From positions 6,324,001 through 6,388,000 of the forward strand of contig NC_067294.1 in assembly GCF_020740795.1 (NCBI RefSeq): DNA of 64,000 bases. Direction: 5' to 3'. The translations under genes and the position numbers were made by a program. This DNA is from Apus apus. Lineage: Eukaryota; Chordata; Aves; Apodiformes; Apodidae. The notes below the pieces were generated by a model. It was not told the origin of the DNA. It searched no databases and saw nothing but the letters and a program-made list of their open reading frames with translations. This document shows positions 24,810-39,102 of this stretch, piece after piece. The stretch's first letter is position 1, and each line of letters starts with the position of its first letter.

Positions 24810-27643
24810 GCTGGGAAAAGAAAGATACAGCAGACATTAAATGCTGATGCTGAAAATCAATCTTTCAGATTTGAGGTAATTCTGAATTAGGTCCCAGTGC
24901 CAGGGATAGCAACAGCATCAGAGTTGCTCAATTGATCTGTGATTTGAGGAGAAACAGCTTGGACTTGATCCTCTTTTTGTCCTTACAGAGAGAAATAAAT
25001 GCTGCAGTCTTCAGTTTTTTTTTTCTCAGGGAGACTTTCCTATTTGAATGATTTCAAATGTTAGGAAGAGGCATTCAGGAACAACACAAGCAAATGCTTA
25101 AAGCACATCCCCTTGTACTGCCATTGTCCTCATCACTAAGCTAGAGCTTTGTTTTGCAACCATGTGTGGGTGATCTGCTCAAGTGGTTATGAAGATTCAG
25201 ATGAAGGGTTGTTGTCTCTTTAGCTTTTGTAATTATCTGGTTAACACTAGATAATCTGTTCGTACATTCAGGCTCCATAGCACCTGTCAAGACAGTCTTA
25301 TCATCTCATGGTCCCCATCTAGCTTTACCTACTGACATCAACTTTTCTTTGTCATAGTAATTCATTTGAGGAACAGGCTATGTTATAACTATGTATTTGA
25401 GGGGGACATAAACAACACCTAGCACCATGATTTGTGGCCTTTAGGTGCAGCATGACACAGACAGTAGTAATAACCATTCATAGTCTTGTTGCTTTCTTAA
25501 AGCCAGCATTGCAGCATCACCATTGAGACTGGATGCTTAGGAATGGGGCTTGAGCATCTAGAGAGCCACTGATGGGCTCCAAGTTAGGTATTGGGACTTC
25601 TTCCCTCTATGGACAGTATCTAACATGAGAGCTGGTAATCCAAACTTCTTGCCACTGTCTTGACAGAGAACCCCTTGTGATGTGGCTGAGTTAGGTACCC
25701 AGAGAAGATTGCCTGAAATGACTCCTCAGTGCTGCAGGATTAAGGATAATAGACCTTCTTAGGGGTTCATCCTCTGCTCATATGTTGGTGAAAGCCTTAA
25801 TGATAAATGGCATCTTGCTGAATGAAAGAGCAAATTACAAGAATAACTCCAGAGGGCAACTGTTGGCAGCCGTACACACAGGACTAGGCTGGTGTTCACA
25901 AAGCATTTTTCCTGTTTTGCAAATTGATGCAGAGATGAAATTTCATGAGTGTTTGTTGACACTTGCATTCAGCAGACAGATTTCTAAATGGGCTCTGCAT
26001 AGATGATTAAAATTCAAACTCCAGTCCCCGCTGTGTCCATTGATCATGTACGATCCACTGATGTTTGCTGGGCTGATCTGTGGCGGGAGGTAAACATGGT
26101 TCTTTGAAGCTGTGAACCCCTTGTTGCCCCAAAGCAGATGCTCACAGAAACACAGCTCTCTCCTCCCAGATCTGAGAGCAGCCCAGTGTGTGTGGCAAGG
26201 ACTGGTTTTCAGTTAGGATTCAAACATCACAATGATTAAGTCCTCCTAATCCTTCAACAAAGGTTTGTGTGGTTAATCAAATTGTAATGCCTCAGGCTCT
26301 GGGTAGTTTTGTTTATCATTGGCTTAGTGCTAAGTCTCCTGGGATGTGTTGACTGGTTCAGGATACACTGTGTGTGTCCAGCCCTTGCTCTTGACTGTAA
26401 GACAGATGTAGATGTTGCTAACGTGCCCTCTTCATAACTGTTGGGAGGAAAAGGAGCCCTTGGCCTTCTATTCCAGGCAGAAACGCATTAGGTGTGTTGG
26501 TCTGGGTGCAAATGTGCTTGTGAGAAAGCACAGAGAATTTTCTGTGGGAACCAACTACATTCAAAAGGGTGGGAGAGGGAAGAGGGAACCAGTATGAGTT
26601 TGTCTTCTTTGTATTTTCCCTGGGAGAGGTGGGTCTTCTACTTTAGGTTACCCCAAATGTTGTACCTAGATGTTAGGTACCCCAGCCCAGGATTGGCTGG
26701 CTCTTTTTTCTGAGAGCTTGGCAGTCCGTGTTCACAGAAGCAGTCATCAAGCTGGGTTTTCTTTTAGTGGTGCTCCATTTTCCTGTGATCTTGAGGGAGA
26801 GGAGTAGTAATTGTTGAAAAATATGGATCTCTTCTGTAATGAGCTGGTAGCTTTTGTAAACTTAGCAAGAACCTTTTTGATGTTTTTCTACGTATGCCTG
26901 TTAAAACACTCAGGAATGTTGTGGCAACAAGGGATCCCCAGCTCACAGTGAAGGCTAGGCATTTTCCCAGACATTCTTCTGGCCTCTTGTCCAGATGGAA
27001 GGTGACAGAGGAGGTGTCATCTGGGCTGCAGAAGTCTTAGCGACCAGTCATGTGATTTGCGGTATCTGTCAGGCTGCTGTAGGAGCCTTAAAGCCATGTA
27101 TGACAGTCTTAGTTTTGGTTGCATATATGAGGCCAAAGCCTGATCTTGGTGACACCAGTGTAAAATTGAAATTTATTATGCTAGTATTTTCAAAGTAAGC
27201 TCTCAGCTGTAGTAATGGGATCAGCATCTGACCAAAGATCTCTTTCTGGATGAAGTGAGATAATATACTCTTTGCAGTGGAAGGGTAAGAAGGGGAAAAT
27301 CTTGCAGCTTCTTACAATCCCCGAGTGTATGGTCCAGAATACTATAGATCCGTGTGTTTTCTCCGTGTGTGCTTGTGTTTGCACTTATGGGAGATGGTCT
27401 GTCTCCATGATTCAAAGCTGCTTCTCACTCCATGCACAGCTCTGTCTCCTCAGTCTCAGCAGAGAGCTGTGCATAGAGCTGTGTGCATGTGCCTGGGTGG
27501 ATCATAACAGCCCATCAGTGGGCTCTGAACACATCCCTTGAGGCATAAAAGCTCATGTCCCTTGTGCTTCAGAGTCTGATCTTGACTGACATTGAATCTC
27601 CTCTGCGGGCACGTGTCAGAATCCCATATGTGTGTGTGCATAA

Positions 27644-27671
27644 ACACATACATTTATATATATGTATGTGT
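27644..27671. repeat. Inverted repeat, 10-base arms, within a TG/CA and TA alternating tract
   Basis: ACACATACAT at 27644-27653 and ATGTATGTGT at 27662-27671 are reverse complements around an 8-base A/T loop. The surroundings alternate purine and pyrimidine. Confidence 0.85.
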
Positions 27672-28339
27672 AATTTTGTGTTTCCAAATTATCTGAGGGT
27701 ATTTTTTTTCTGTGATTCTGTGCTAGTAGGCACAAAAGCAGTATTGAAGATTAATTCAATTTAATTTTAGCAATAATGAACATTGCAGTACCAAGAGGTT
27801 TGCCATCAATGTTGGAGGACATTAAATATTTGGGTGTTGTTTTTTTTTAGCTGCAAAATAATAACGTTCTGGTGTAAATGTTTTATAATTATCTCATGAA
27901 TTATTCACAGTTCACTTGATAACCCAACATTTTATGGGATATGGTCTCTAGAGTGCAAGAAAGGAGGGAAAATTTAAAAATAAATAAATACGAAGATAGG
28001 GGCCCAGCTGCAACAATGAGACAGCACTGAGGCCTCTGATTTATTTTCTGTCTGCACTGAAGGGTGGTTTCATTCTTTGATTTATATTTTGTGGTGATGA
28101 GCCACAGAATGTGAGTAAGTGGATGAGGTTATTTTCTACATATATAGAAGGAAAAGAAAAAAACTGGGAAAGAAATCAAGTTCCCTTTACTGTGATTTTT
28201 TTTTTTTTTTTAATCTGAAAGTGCTGCTTGAATTATTTCACCTATTTTTCTGGAGCTCAGAAATTCTATTATTTGTTGATACCATAATGGTGAAACATTA
28301 GTGAAAGCCAGCATGGAGTTTTCTTTATGCATATTTCTG

Positions 28340-28535
28340 TGCCTTTTTTCTCCCTTACCTTTTCCTTTCCCTTATTCTCTCTTCTTTCATCTTTATTCTC
28401 ATTCAAATTCTTTATTTATTTTCCTTTTTTTTTCACCCTTTACCTCTTCTGTTCCTGTCCTGTTCTCTTCCTCTGGCCTTGTCTTTGTTTTTTCACCCCA
28501 CTTCTCTCTGATCTTTTCTCCACTTCTCATCTTTG
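28340..28535. repeat. Pyrimidine-rich low-complexity region
   Basis: About 200 bases dominated by C and T with scattered A and G. The open frames across it (Phe/Leu/Ser-rich) are compositional artefacts. Confidence 0.75.
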
Positions 28536-31500
28536 AATGTTTTCTTCTGTCTACAACAACCAGGATCTTAATACTATCCATGAACCTAAACCCAAATCAG
28601 CTGATGAAAGAATCAGACCCAAAGAAGAGTTCCTGTAATTGAATGAAACATGGTGACAGCTTCTGGAAGGAGGGTGATGAAACTCCTGCCTGAATGTCTA
28701 TCAGGTCTTGATAACTAAAATGCACAAACTGCAGTAACTTCCTTGCTATACCCCAAGGGTCAATGGCACAAAATACCCAGCAAGTGACTGGAGAGGTCTC
28801 CCAGCTTGCCAGATGCCCATGAATCCAAGTGGAAAATAGACTATGATAAATGCCACTGAATCCCAGTGTGAGCAAAGGCTGCCCTCATCCCCACAGAAAC
28901 AACTGGTGGATAATAAAGGGCTGAGACCTCGGGGGTGGTGTCCAGGAGCAATTTCCCCTCTGTAGAAGCAAATTATCTGGGACAACTCCAAGGTCTTTAC
29001 TGTATGGGCAGTGTCAAGGGAACAGCATAAAATCTGGGATCACCTGAGCTAGCTGGCATCCAGGTGCTTGGCTGTGTTGAGCTTTATGGCACTGGAGACC
29101 CATAAAGAGTTTTCATCAATCAGGAATGCCCCTATTTTTCCAAAGTAACTCAGGGGTTCTGCAGAGCCTAATGGGTGTGTTTATAAATTTTGAAGTGGGA
29201 ATTTGGAGGGTACCTGGCAAGACATGAGCCATTGTAGAAAGATGAATTCACAAGCAGGACTTTTTAGAGAATGAATTTGAGAACCAAAACCTTGTCCCAA
29301 AAGTGTGATTCCACCAACCTGCTTCAGTCATTTATTTAAATTTATGCTATAAAATGAACAGCAGAGGAAAACCAAAACTTGCACTGATGATTTTTATTCT
29401 TTTTTTTTTTTTTCTCAGCTTTCTTTTATTTATTAAACTGCTCTGGATGTACCTTACAAAGGACTTTTTTTGGCTCACTGTAAATTATAGCTTCAACAGC
29501 CTTGAAATGGGAGCTGCAAGCAGCTTGATAAATGGATTGAAAAGCTGCTTCTGCCAGAATCAAACTACCAAAAACCCTCAGTATCTATAAATCCTTTTGT
29601 TTTAACATTTCTAGAACAAGCATTGCTTCCCTGAGAACATCACTGAAAAGTGACACACCAGTAGCCCTCAGTGTTTCAGCCAAGGGATTTCTTTATCCAG
29701 CTATGCCCAGGGCAGAAGTTTATCACTGGGTCATGAACAGGACTCATCCTGCAGCATTGGAGAGCAAGGGCAGCTGGGGTATGGGAGAGAGAGTCCTAGA
29801 AGGGCTGAGCAAATCTTGGCTCCAAAATGTGCTGAACAGATCAATGGAGTAAATGAGCCAAGATGTATGAAGTTGGGTCCTGCTCACAGAGAATAGCAGG
29901 TGTCCTACTTCCATACAGCAGTTTTGTACCTAGATACTTCCTAAACTCTCCTTCTTCTAATCCTTCCATAAATATGGACAGCTAAATATAATCGTGGTTC
30001 AAACCTTTTGTCTCAGGCATTCTTACAAAGTTCTACAATTAGTTCAGCCTGGCAGTAGATACTGTGGTTTATTGATGAAGGTGAGTGGTTCAGTCCCATC
30101 AGTGAAGGTACAAAATGTTCATAAGGAAATAAATACATTATAAGAAAGTGGTAATGAGCCCTCAGTGCAAAGCTCCCAAGCAGCTGGGAGAAGACATGTC
30201 ACAGTTCCTGCTGTAGCAAGTATCACAGGTGTTGCAGAAAAGTGTGGGGGGGACAACAACAAAAAAAGCCCTAAAACAAACAAAAAAAGGAATGAAAATG
30301 TCTGAGTTCTGAGAGGAAGGACCAATGGTGGATCCTGAGGGCAAAATGACAAAGGTTTGTGGTTTTGTCCTCACTAAAGTTGTTTCACTTCTCCATGCAA
30401 AGCTGATTAATATGCAAAGCAAAGGATGTTAATGTCCCCTTGGCATAAGCTCATTGGCATGTAAATTGCCACTGTGGGTCCTGCTGAGATCTGTGCATCC
30501 CATGCTCCTGAATCTTCCAGAATGCAGCAAGAGGCAGCACCCAGGGGCTGCTCCAAGGATGTCTGATGAAATAATGTGCTCTGCCAAGGGCAACAGGCTT
30601 CTTGTCTCTGTTCTTACCCATTGCTTGGTTTCTAACCATTTGTGTCACCACAGGGCTGCCAAGTTCCTGGACTGGTTGGTCACACCTTCCAAGTAATGAC
30701 TCCAGTGCCATGGCCATACCTTGGGCTTGTTTTCAGATTATGGAGAGGCAATATCACAGAATTATTGAATTATTGCAATGATCCCACCCTGGTTTTGTTG
30801 TTCCTCAAGGAGGAGAGTACCAGCAGAAGCAGAGGAGAGAGATGGAAAATGCCTTTCTCTTGATGGAAAGATGTGGTGTGCATAGGGCCGTGCAGCCTGG
30901 AATGCTAATGGGAATAAGAGGTAAGAGATCAGAAGGTAACCTGACCTCAGTGATCCCCTGGTTGTTTAGAATGCATAATTGCAGTTTGCTTAACACCAAA
31001 GGATAAGTGATCATTTTGCAGGAAGGAAGCCAGTGGTGGGGATCAATATTTCTATTTCTGTACTAGAAAAGTAGCAGAAAAAGATTGGCTCTCCATCTCC
31101 TACAGCAAAGCAGAAGCGATATGTGCTTAAGGCTTCTTGTAGAAGGGACCAGCAGAACCTTTGTTCAGTGCTGGCTGTAATTTTAGTCTTGAACTTCAGT
31201 GAGTGTGTGGATGATGTGCATCCTGCACTTCAGATGTGGCCTGACTGGAGGCAGGGCAGAGGACAGCTGTGTCCTTCATCTAGAGAGAAAAATGAAAGTC
31301 ACAAGAAGGTGAAATAAGGAATATCTGGGCCATAGACTGATGTGTAGGATAGTAACCTGAGGAGATGATAACTGATCACTTCAATCTTAATTTTCTATGC
31401 AAGCCATTCCAATGCATATTTGTATATAGACATAGGAGTTACCAACAGCTGACTCCATTTGGTAGTGCCAGAGCTGGGTTTGCACTGGCACCGGTGGGAT

Positions 31501-34500
31501 CCTGCAGTAAAAGTATAGATTCTTATTTTTTTCCCAGGAGAAAAATCAGTTTTATCAGAATATTTAGCTGAATAATTTTATTTCCTGATAAAAGTTTGCT
31601 TCCCATCAAATATTCAGGAAGCCATCTTGGAGGGGTCTCACAGAAGGAATATCAGGAGGTGATTCTTTGAATGTGGTGCAGTGTAGAAAATCTTAATTAC
31701 TGGCAGTGGCCAGGAATAAGGCTCTGAATTAGGTATATCTGGATTTGTGCTTGTGTTGGATGCCCATCAATATCCTGATCTCTCATCCATAGGGTGCAAC
31801 CTGTATGTAAGAATCATGCCACTCCCCTGTTAAACAAAACAAAAAGACCAGGAATAGCCCTGAAAAAAGAGCATTTTCCAGGTCCACTTGGATGAGCGGG
31901 CCAAGCCTGTCCCACCAGCTATGTGGTGCCACTGCACACGTTGGCTTGGACCTGAGGAGCATCCTGGCTTTCTGTGATCCTGCACTGGGCTGACTGAGCA
32001 GTGCCAGCTTCTCCCTTGCTGAGCTTATCCAGCAACAGAGCACTGGATACTTTTGAGCAGGTCAAAAAAGAAATGAAAGTATGAAACATCTCTAAATAAC
32101 AAACCAACACTGAAGGAACTGCAACAGGTTTTCTCTTGAGGCATCTTGTGCACCGCACATGAAGGCTTGGAGTCCAAGGCTGCTGGGTACCACAGGGCTC
32201 CCCAGAGCCTCGCTCCCCGCACAGGTTTTCATGGCACAAGACTGACCTCCAGTGGACACCGACTGGTGGTGTTGGCCTGTAAATCGGGAATAGGGGTTCA
32301 AACGATCTTTAGAAGCCACACGTTCAGATTTCAGAGCAGGTATTTGCTCCTTGCCTTCTTCAGGCCTTTCTGGCCTAAAAAAAAGAAAGCTTAGGAACAG
32401 TCTCCTGCTGAGCGGATAAATGCAGCGTGGTTGCATTGAGACAGGTCATTCTGAAATATCTCCTTGGAGCAGGGAGGAATTACCTGCAACATCTCTCCCT
32501 ACAGAGCAGAGAGGGACACAGCAAAGTGTTGAGCAAGCAAGGGGTGGCAGAGAAAGGGAAGGGCCTGAAGCTTTTGGGGCAGGAAGAGTTTCTTTCTGAA
32601 CGAGGCTCTATCCCTCAGAAAGTCCCAGAACCTCAGAAAGGTTTGTCTCTACCTGCACTGCTACCAGTGTTCCAGTTAGTTAACTCCAAGTGCACGTGTA
32701 TGATTTGCAACTCCACCTTTGTAGGCTGAGGGGACACACAGCCCAGTTTAACCTGTAGCACCCTAATTCCTCTTATAACTGTCTTAAAACCCTCCTTGCC
32801 TTTTGTTGGTGTTTATTTCCCCTCCCTTATGTCTTTAGTTGGCTTTGAAGTATTTCACATGCCCCCAACACAAGGCTGTTGGTTGCTGCTATCTCACAAC
32901 TCTTTCCTCACTGTGTGAATACAGATTTCTCCTTGTTCTTTTCAGAGCAGCATCATGCTTCTACTAGTGAGGAATGACAAAACCTGATGAACTTAGGAAG
33001 AGGTGTCCTGGCTGGGTAATAGTTACTTGACCTCCAGCAGAAGGAAGATGAAGATCTCTCTGCCAGTAGAGAATTCCTGTGAATGGCAAGCCACAGCAGT
33101 GCAACCTTACCTACTAGAAGGTGAGCAACCCACCAGCTGCTGGAGGTAGATCCTGCTCCTTATTTCCAATGGAAATTGTTGTCACCACCTAAGGAGAGGA
33201 TGAGGTATGAGGGGCTGCCCTGGATCTAATCCAGTTAGTGTATTTTTATCTCACTGGGGATTTTCAAGGAGCTATCATCAGTATATGACTTTTGTGCAAC
33301 CAGAGCTGCATTAATCAAGAGTGATCTTTGGCCTAATGAATGTGCTAGTAATAAGAGGTCATCCAATGTTCAGATTCCATCTGATTCAGGTTTTGCTCAG
33401 ATCTGCACCCAGGGCAGATAGGCACAGCCTTTGAATCTAGGCACTTTCCACCTCTCTGAATATATTGGAAAGATTGCAGTGCCCTTGATATCTGCATGAG
33501 AGAAGGATTTGTCTGACAGCCTATACAGATGTCTGGTGTGGAGCTCAATGGTTGTGATGAACTTGGGTAGGCTGCAAAATGGATGGAGGAAATGTCTCTG
33601 TTAAAAACATCTCCAAGGAAAGACAGGAGCTGTGAGTAACTGGGAGAGGTGGGAGCACAGACTCAGCTGAACTGCCTTTCCCAGAGCCTGCTTAGCATAG
33701 ATCAAGGCCCTCATCTATAATTGACTAGGGGGATGTTTTACAAGTTCCCTTTCTGGTATAGAGAGGTATGAAATCTGTAATTAAGTTAATTTGGACTTGA
33801 ACATGGGCAAAGATAATGGGCTGGAAATAACAAAAGAAGAGTTAGGAAAGAGAGGAAGGTGTTGCCAAGAAACAGATCTATTGCACTAAGTCCTCTTTTC
33901 CCCCTCCCCCCCATATCAAATAAACCATTTCTAGGAGCTGGGTGGCTGACTGATGGGACAGGCAGAGCTCAGGTGTGGAAATGATTGCTGTATCAAGAGC
34001 TCAGACAAATGAAGGAGTTGAGAGTTATGACTCTTCCTCAGAGAACCGAGAAAGGCAAAAGTGGGAGGAAAATAATTTCTTTAGCAGGTGACAGCTGTGA
34101 GCAGTAGAGTTTAGTGGCAGAGCAGTGGTTTTGGGATCAGCAGAGTGGTGTTCTGTGCCTGACTTTCCTCCTCCCCACTGGAGTCAAGCACCACTGTGAA
34201 GACTTAAGATTGTTTCTCAGTGGCTTTTAGAAATTATATAAAATGTGGCATGTTCAAGCCAAAGGGAAAATGGAAAAGAGGTCTGCAGAAAGGACCAGAA
34301 TACTTAACAGCCAGGAAAGCATAAGTAAATAGACAGGTTATGATCAATGAGTTTGTTTGAATTTGACAGAGCTTTTCTGCAAACATGGGGGAGGGAAGGG
34401 GGGGTGTGAAACCTTCCCCACCACTGTGAGCTGTAATAAAGGACCTTCTGTTTTCTGATCCTCACTCTCTGTGAAAATTGAAAAGGTTAGCCAGGTAATT

Positions 34501-34773
34501 GAAATCGGGACTGGAATACAAATACAGTGTGAAAACCCTACAGGTGACAGATAAAGTTGCAGGGAAAAGAACGAGTCCTTAGTGGAATTTCTTAGCTGCA
34601 AAAAGTCAGGGGTGGATGAAGGGGAGTGCTGGTTCTTCAATATACCTGTTCCTCTTGGGAGGGGAGATGTGGAAGAAATGAGATCTGAAGAGAGCAGACT
34701 GATGCTCACACTTCAATGAGAGTTCCTTGCTGTAAATCATGTATCCCTGTCGTTTCTGCCTTGGAGCAATGTA

Positions 34774-34820
34774 GTAGGTTACCTGGGAATTGGTAGGTTA
34801 CCTGGGAATTGGTAGGTTGC
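34774..34820. repeat. 19-base tandem repeat, about 2.4 copies
   Basis: The unit gtaggttacctgggaattg occurs at 34774 and 34793 without change, followed by a partial third copy 'gtaggtt'. The identical copies suggest a recent duplication. Confidence 0.92.
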
Positions 34821-35792
34821 CATGTCAGACCCAACTTAGGGACTATTTCTTGTTACATGCAGAAAGGGAGAACGCGACAGGAGTCAGTCCCTCCTCTCGG
34901 GGCTGAAATACATAAGCAAACTAGATGCAACTTGACCGATGTCAACTGCCTCTTCATCTTTGCTGTGTGCAGGAACACAAACTGATTTGCATTCCTTTAG
35001 CCTAAGAGCAGGGAGAGAAAGCAGCTGATTCCTTGTTACACTGTGTGCTTTAAGTCTCAGTGGAGGGTCTTGTCATTGCTATTGTAATGTAAAATTCTAT
35101 GTGTTGTTATATGGTCTGTTTTCCTGCAGGAGCAGGTAATCTGAGCTGGGAGGAAAGAGTGGTGCCGGGCTTGGGGGAAGCTGAGGCTTGTGAATTTTGA
35201 GTTATTGAGGTAGCAAAACCTGCCTTCAGTTAACAATCATATGCCCCCAGACATGCATAAATTGGCAAAACAGATTATATATTTTCCAGAATGGGCAAAC
35301 TCCGAGCACGGGTTATTTTAATTCCTAGTTTTATTTGTGAGACTCATATGCAACTGAACTCAATTTAATTGTAGAAGTTAAATGCAACTACCTCAGCTTT
35401 AATTCTAGGCAGCCCCACTCTAACAATTAGAGAGACCCACTCACAGCACATATTGCAAATCCAGCTGAGGTAACTGACTGTGTCTCTGTTAGGTGTGAAG
35501 CTCTGATTTGAAATAAAACCTCTTAATATGGGCTACAGTTCAAACATAAGAGGTTGAGGTTTTTCTGATAACGGAGAAATCAGGTCTAAGTTTAATTTGT
35601 GTATCTGCTGGTAGATGAATTGTTAAGTGTGAATTTGTGGTGTTAGCCAAGTTGGTTCACGTTCAGAAACACCCTCTGCAGGTAGCATTTGCTTAGCACA
35701 ATGTCGACTAGCAGAAACTCCAGTCTGTAAGTGGTTAAATAAACAATAACTATACCTCCAAGTTCCTGCATTGGTGTTTTATTTCCATCCTC

Positions 35793-36197
35793 ATGGAAAT
35801 GCTGGGGAGTTCTTCTCTTTCCCAAATTGTCATGCTGGTAGTTTTTTGTTGCAGTTTCTCAGTGCTGCCCAATCCACCTGCACTGCAGTCACCAGCAGCA
35901 GGAAAAAAACCTTCTCTCTGGAGCCCTTCCCTTGAATTTAGGCAGCTGTTCAGCATGTCCTGTGGTAGGACAGATATCTTTCCTGAACTCATCAGCTCCT
36001 ATAGAAGTAAGGGAAAGAAAACTGCAAGCTTGCAAACTAATGCTGCAAACCCTACAAGTGGTAGAGCTTTGTTTGAGTTTCCCCAGCTCGTGAGAGGACA
36101 GCCCAGGCATCTCAGGGGCACCAGCCCCAGATCAACGAACAAAATGGTAGGTGAGCCCCTGAGAATGCTGTTCCCATCGTGTTTTGTGGGGAATTAG
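35793..36197 (+). other. Open reading frame of 134 codons with a signal-peptide-like start, unproven
   Basis: The frame starts ATG and has a hydrophobic run at residues 12-25 (IVMLVVFCCSFSVL), then a Pro/Ser-rich and basic remainder with KGKK near residue 92. A donor-like gtaggtgag follows at 36147. I recognise no family. Frames of this length arise by chance in a window of this size, so it is probably not a gene. Confidence 0.12.
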
Positions 36198-39004
36198 TTG
36201 TTAGCATTCTGTTTTGCTCATTTGGAACATGATTTTCCTGGTGAGTAATTTCTAACGGGGTCTCTTGGGTTCTGAATAATGAAACAAATTTTACAAGGGA
36301 CAGACAAAGCTGCCCAGCTGCTCACTCTGAAGGACATTTGCCATCATTGCATCAGCTTGGACTCAATTCTAAAACTAACTTTTAATCCTTTAAGAGTTCC
36401 TGGTTGATTGATTTCTTGTCCTTTCCCCTTATTCCTGCTCAGTTTATTAAAGAAAGAAAAAGTCCAGAATATGATTCAGTTTCCATTACCATATTTTTTC
36501 CTTACTTTAATATCCATTTGATATGGAGATGCTGCAGCTCAGCAAATTGCTGTAGATTTGCTAGTCTGTGGAGCAAGAAACCTCAGTGGAGAAAAATCCA
36601 GTAAGTGTCATAATGAACAGCAGAGAAAATGAGGCAAACAAGTGTAGAAAAACTGAGAGGGAGAGCAGACCTGGCTGTACACAGCCTGGGAAGCAGCATT
36701 TTTAGCTTTGGGAACTTCTCCTGACTCTGACAACTGTGCTGTCCAGTTTTTCAACTCATCCTCTGAAGAAGCAGCAAGCAAAGCACTTGGATGTGACAAA
36801 CCACACTGGCTATTTTAATGCATAGATATCAGCTGAAATAATCTGCATTTTTAAAAACAAATATTGTGATTTGTAGTAAGCCCTTTGTGCCCTGCACTTG
36901 GTGCTGGCTGAACATCCAGGGAATCTCCTTCTTCTGCTACTCATGTGAAATCAGAGGGAGAAACAAGAAGCACAGAGATTGCTGGAGGATGGATCAGACA
37001 GAGAGAGAAACTCTAGTGTATTTATTTTCATGTCACACACACATACATATAACCAGCTCTACAGTTGATCTGTACATATAGTTTTACTGATAAAACATGG
37101 TCTAAACACTTCAAAACACAGCAGAGATCAAAAGATCTTCATATAAACTTAAAAGAATTGCCCACTCATTGTCATGACTTTTTTTCCCAGTACTGAGCCT
37201 GGCATCACTCCTTGGCACAGCAAGCAGCTCTTCTCTCCTTCAAGTGCTTCCTTGCAACACATTTCAAAATGCTCATGTTTTGTCAAGGTGCTGGAGCGTT
37301 GCCCCTGCACTCAACACTTTCTGCACACACACTTACATCTTTCCCAGAGGGAAATGGAAGCAGAGAAATTAATCAATAGACAGTTTTGTCTAGGAAGTCA
37401 GGCTTGATTTCAGATAAATACATTTTTATCATACTTGGCCACTTTGGGGGAAAGTGAGTTGTTCTCCATCTTCTTGCAACAGGAGTTTTTCTTGGGCAGT
37501 TGCCAAGATTTTTCAACACTCATCTCTGAAAGCTGCTAAACTGTAAATAACTGAATATCTTGGGCTTTCTTGACATCTCTATCCACATCCTCAGTATTTT
37601 CATGTTTGGATCTAGCTTCCAAAATTCAGCCAGGTAAATATCAAAGCAGAGTGATAAGTAACTCAAGCACTGACCTTTTGGAAGAAAACCCTTCTGTGGA
37701 TATTGAGTGCTTTTTAGGGACAAAATGCATTGACTGATTTCTAGAGATCCTTTCTCAGGGAAAAGGGGGTACTGGGCTGAGCTGTCACTGGGAACTGAAC
37801 TGGGAGCACTCCAACTCAAGCTAGCCCACAGTGTTTTCACTGCATTTATTTATTTTTTAACAGAATTTTTACATTTCTCCTCAATAACATTTCACAGAAG
37901 GTTCGAGTGCAAGACTAAAGCTTTGCTTTTGATGTATGGCAAAAAAGAAAAAGCTCAGGTTTTTTTTTGGTCATGAGAGTCTCTTCTTTTGACTGATGCC
38001 AAGTTTAATGAGATAAAAACTGCCTTTAGGATGAAACCCAAGTTATTTCAGAACTGGAGGTGAGTTCCTGGTTGTTTGCTTCTCACTATTTCTCTTCTAA
38101 AATCCCCCCATCCATGCACATTTCACCTCCCCCCACCACTTCCCCTTCTTCACAAAACCCTTTATGTTCCCTAGGTGCAAAAATGTGACCTTTTTGTTTA
38201 AGATCACACAAAACCTTCACCATACAGCTTCACATCCTGACCTTGACTGTCCATGAGCTCATCTGCAAGTTGAGAGACACGTTTAACAACCCCGAGCTTT
38301 GAAGCCAAGGTAGGAAATCTGCCATGAAGGGAAGAGAAGACTGTGGCATCACTCATGGATGGCTCTGTGCACCAAAACAAGACCCTGTCTGGTCCTAAAA
38401 GGGTAAGATGACTTCAAAGAGCCACAAAATCTTGCAGAAGAATGTCTTTATCATATGGTGGATGTGAGTATGTCCAATGATAACTGTTTCCTCACTGCTT
38501 TGGTTGGGTGTCTAGGACAGTGGAGAAGACATACTTTCAGTGGTACACAGCTGGGTTGAGAAGAACCCCATAACCCCCTGAGCTCCATTAGGGTGTTGTA
38601 CAAAGGATGCACAGAGTGAGGGAGAAAATACCCCTCACAACTTCTGCCCAGGGGGAACCCAGCGCCCAGTGCCATGGATGGGTCAGGAGAGCAGGGACCT
38701 GGGCAGCTGGTGGGCAGCAAAACAGAACCAGAGCAGCAAATCCAGAGGGAGAACACACTTTAGAGTCTGGTGGAGGGAAAAAATGATAACACAAAACTGG
38801 TTAGAAATGTAAATGTCACTGATAAAACTCAAGTGTCCACTGGGGGGTGGCAAAGTATTTCAGCTGTGTCTTCAGGGAGCAGGAGCTGTCTTTTCTCTAC
38901 AGGACTATGTGTATCTGTTACCCTCTCCATGGCTCGTTTCCAAGATTGCAGCTGGTAAAGCGAGTCTAACAGAAAACATGAACTAATATTCCCCTTTGCT
39001 GCAG

Positions 39005-39102
39005 GAAAAGGCAACTCACCAGCTGCCACCAGCCCCTCAGGTCTCACTTCACCTCGGAGTCCCACAGCAAGAGGTGAAACAGAAGACTTGGGAGCAAACC
39101 AG
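39005..39102 (+). other. Exon-like segment, unknown transcript
   Basis: A 98-base, GC-richer segment is bounded by an acceptor-like 'cccctttgctgcag' and a strong donor-like 'accag|gtaaga'. Two of its three forward frames are open throughout. I recognise no protein in either. It lies 1.2 kb past the NMUR2 stop on the opposite strand. It could be a non-coding RNA exon, a lineage-specific gene or chance. Confidence 0.2.

Larger units (their letters stand above)
24810..34773. other. Intergenic, no gene recognised
   Basis: Scattered homopolymer T runs (near 27.84, 28.20 and 29.40 kb) and A-rich patches (near 30.26 kb) are present. A slightly GC-richer patch near 32.14-32.40 kb has a few CpGs but no recognisable exon. 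Confidence 0.65.

Noticed and set aside
30745..30790. 'tatcacagaattattgaatta' as a further CR1 tail
   Set aside because: Only a short resemblance to the CR1 end; the following bases do not continue the consensus.
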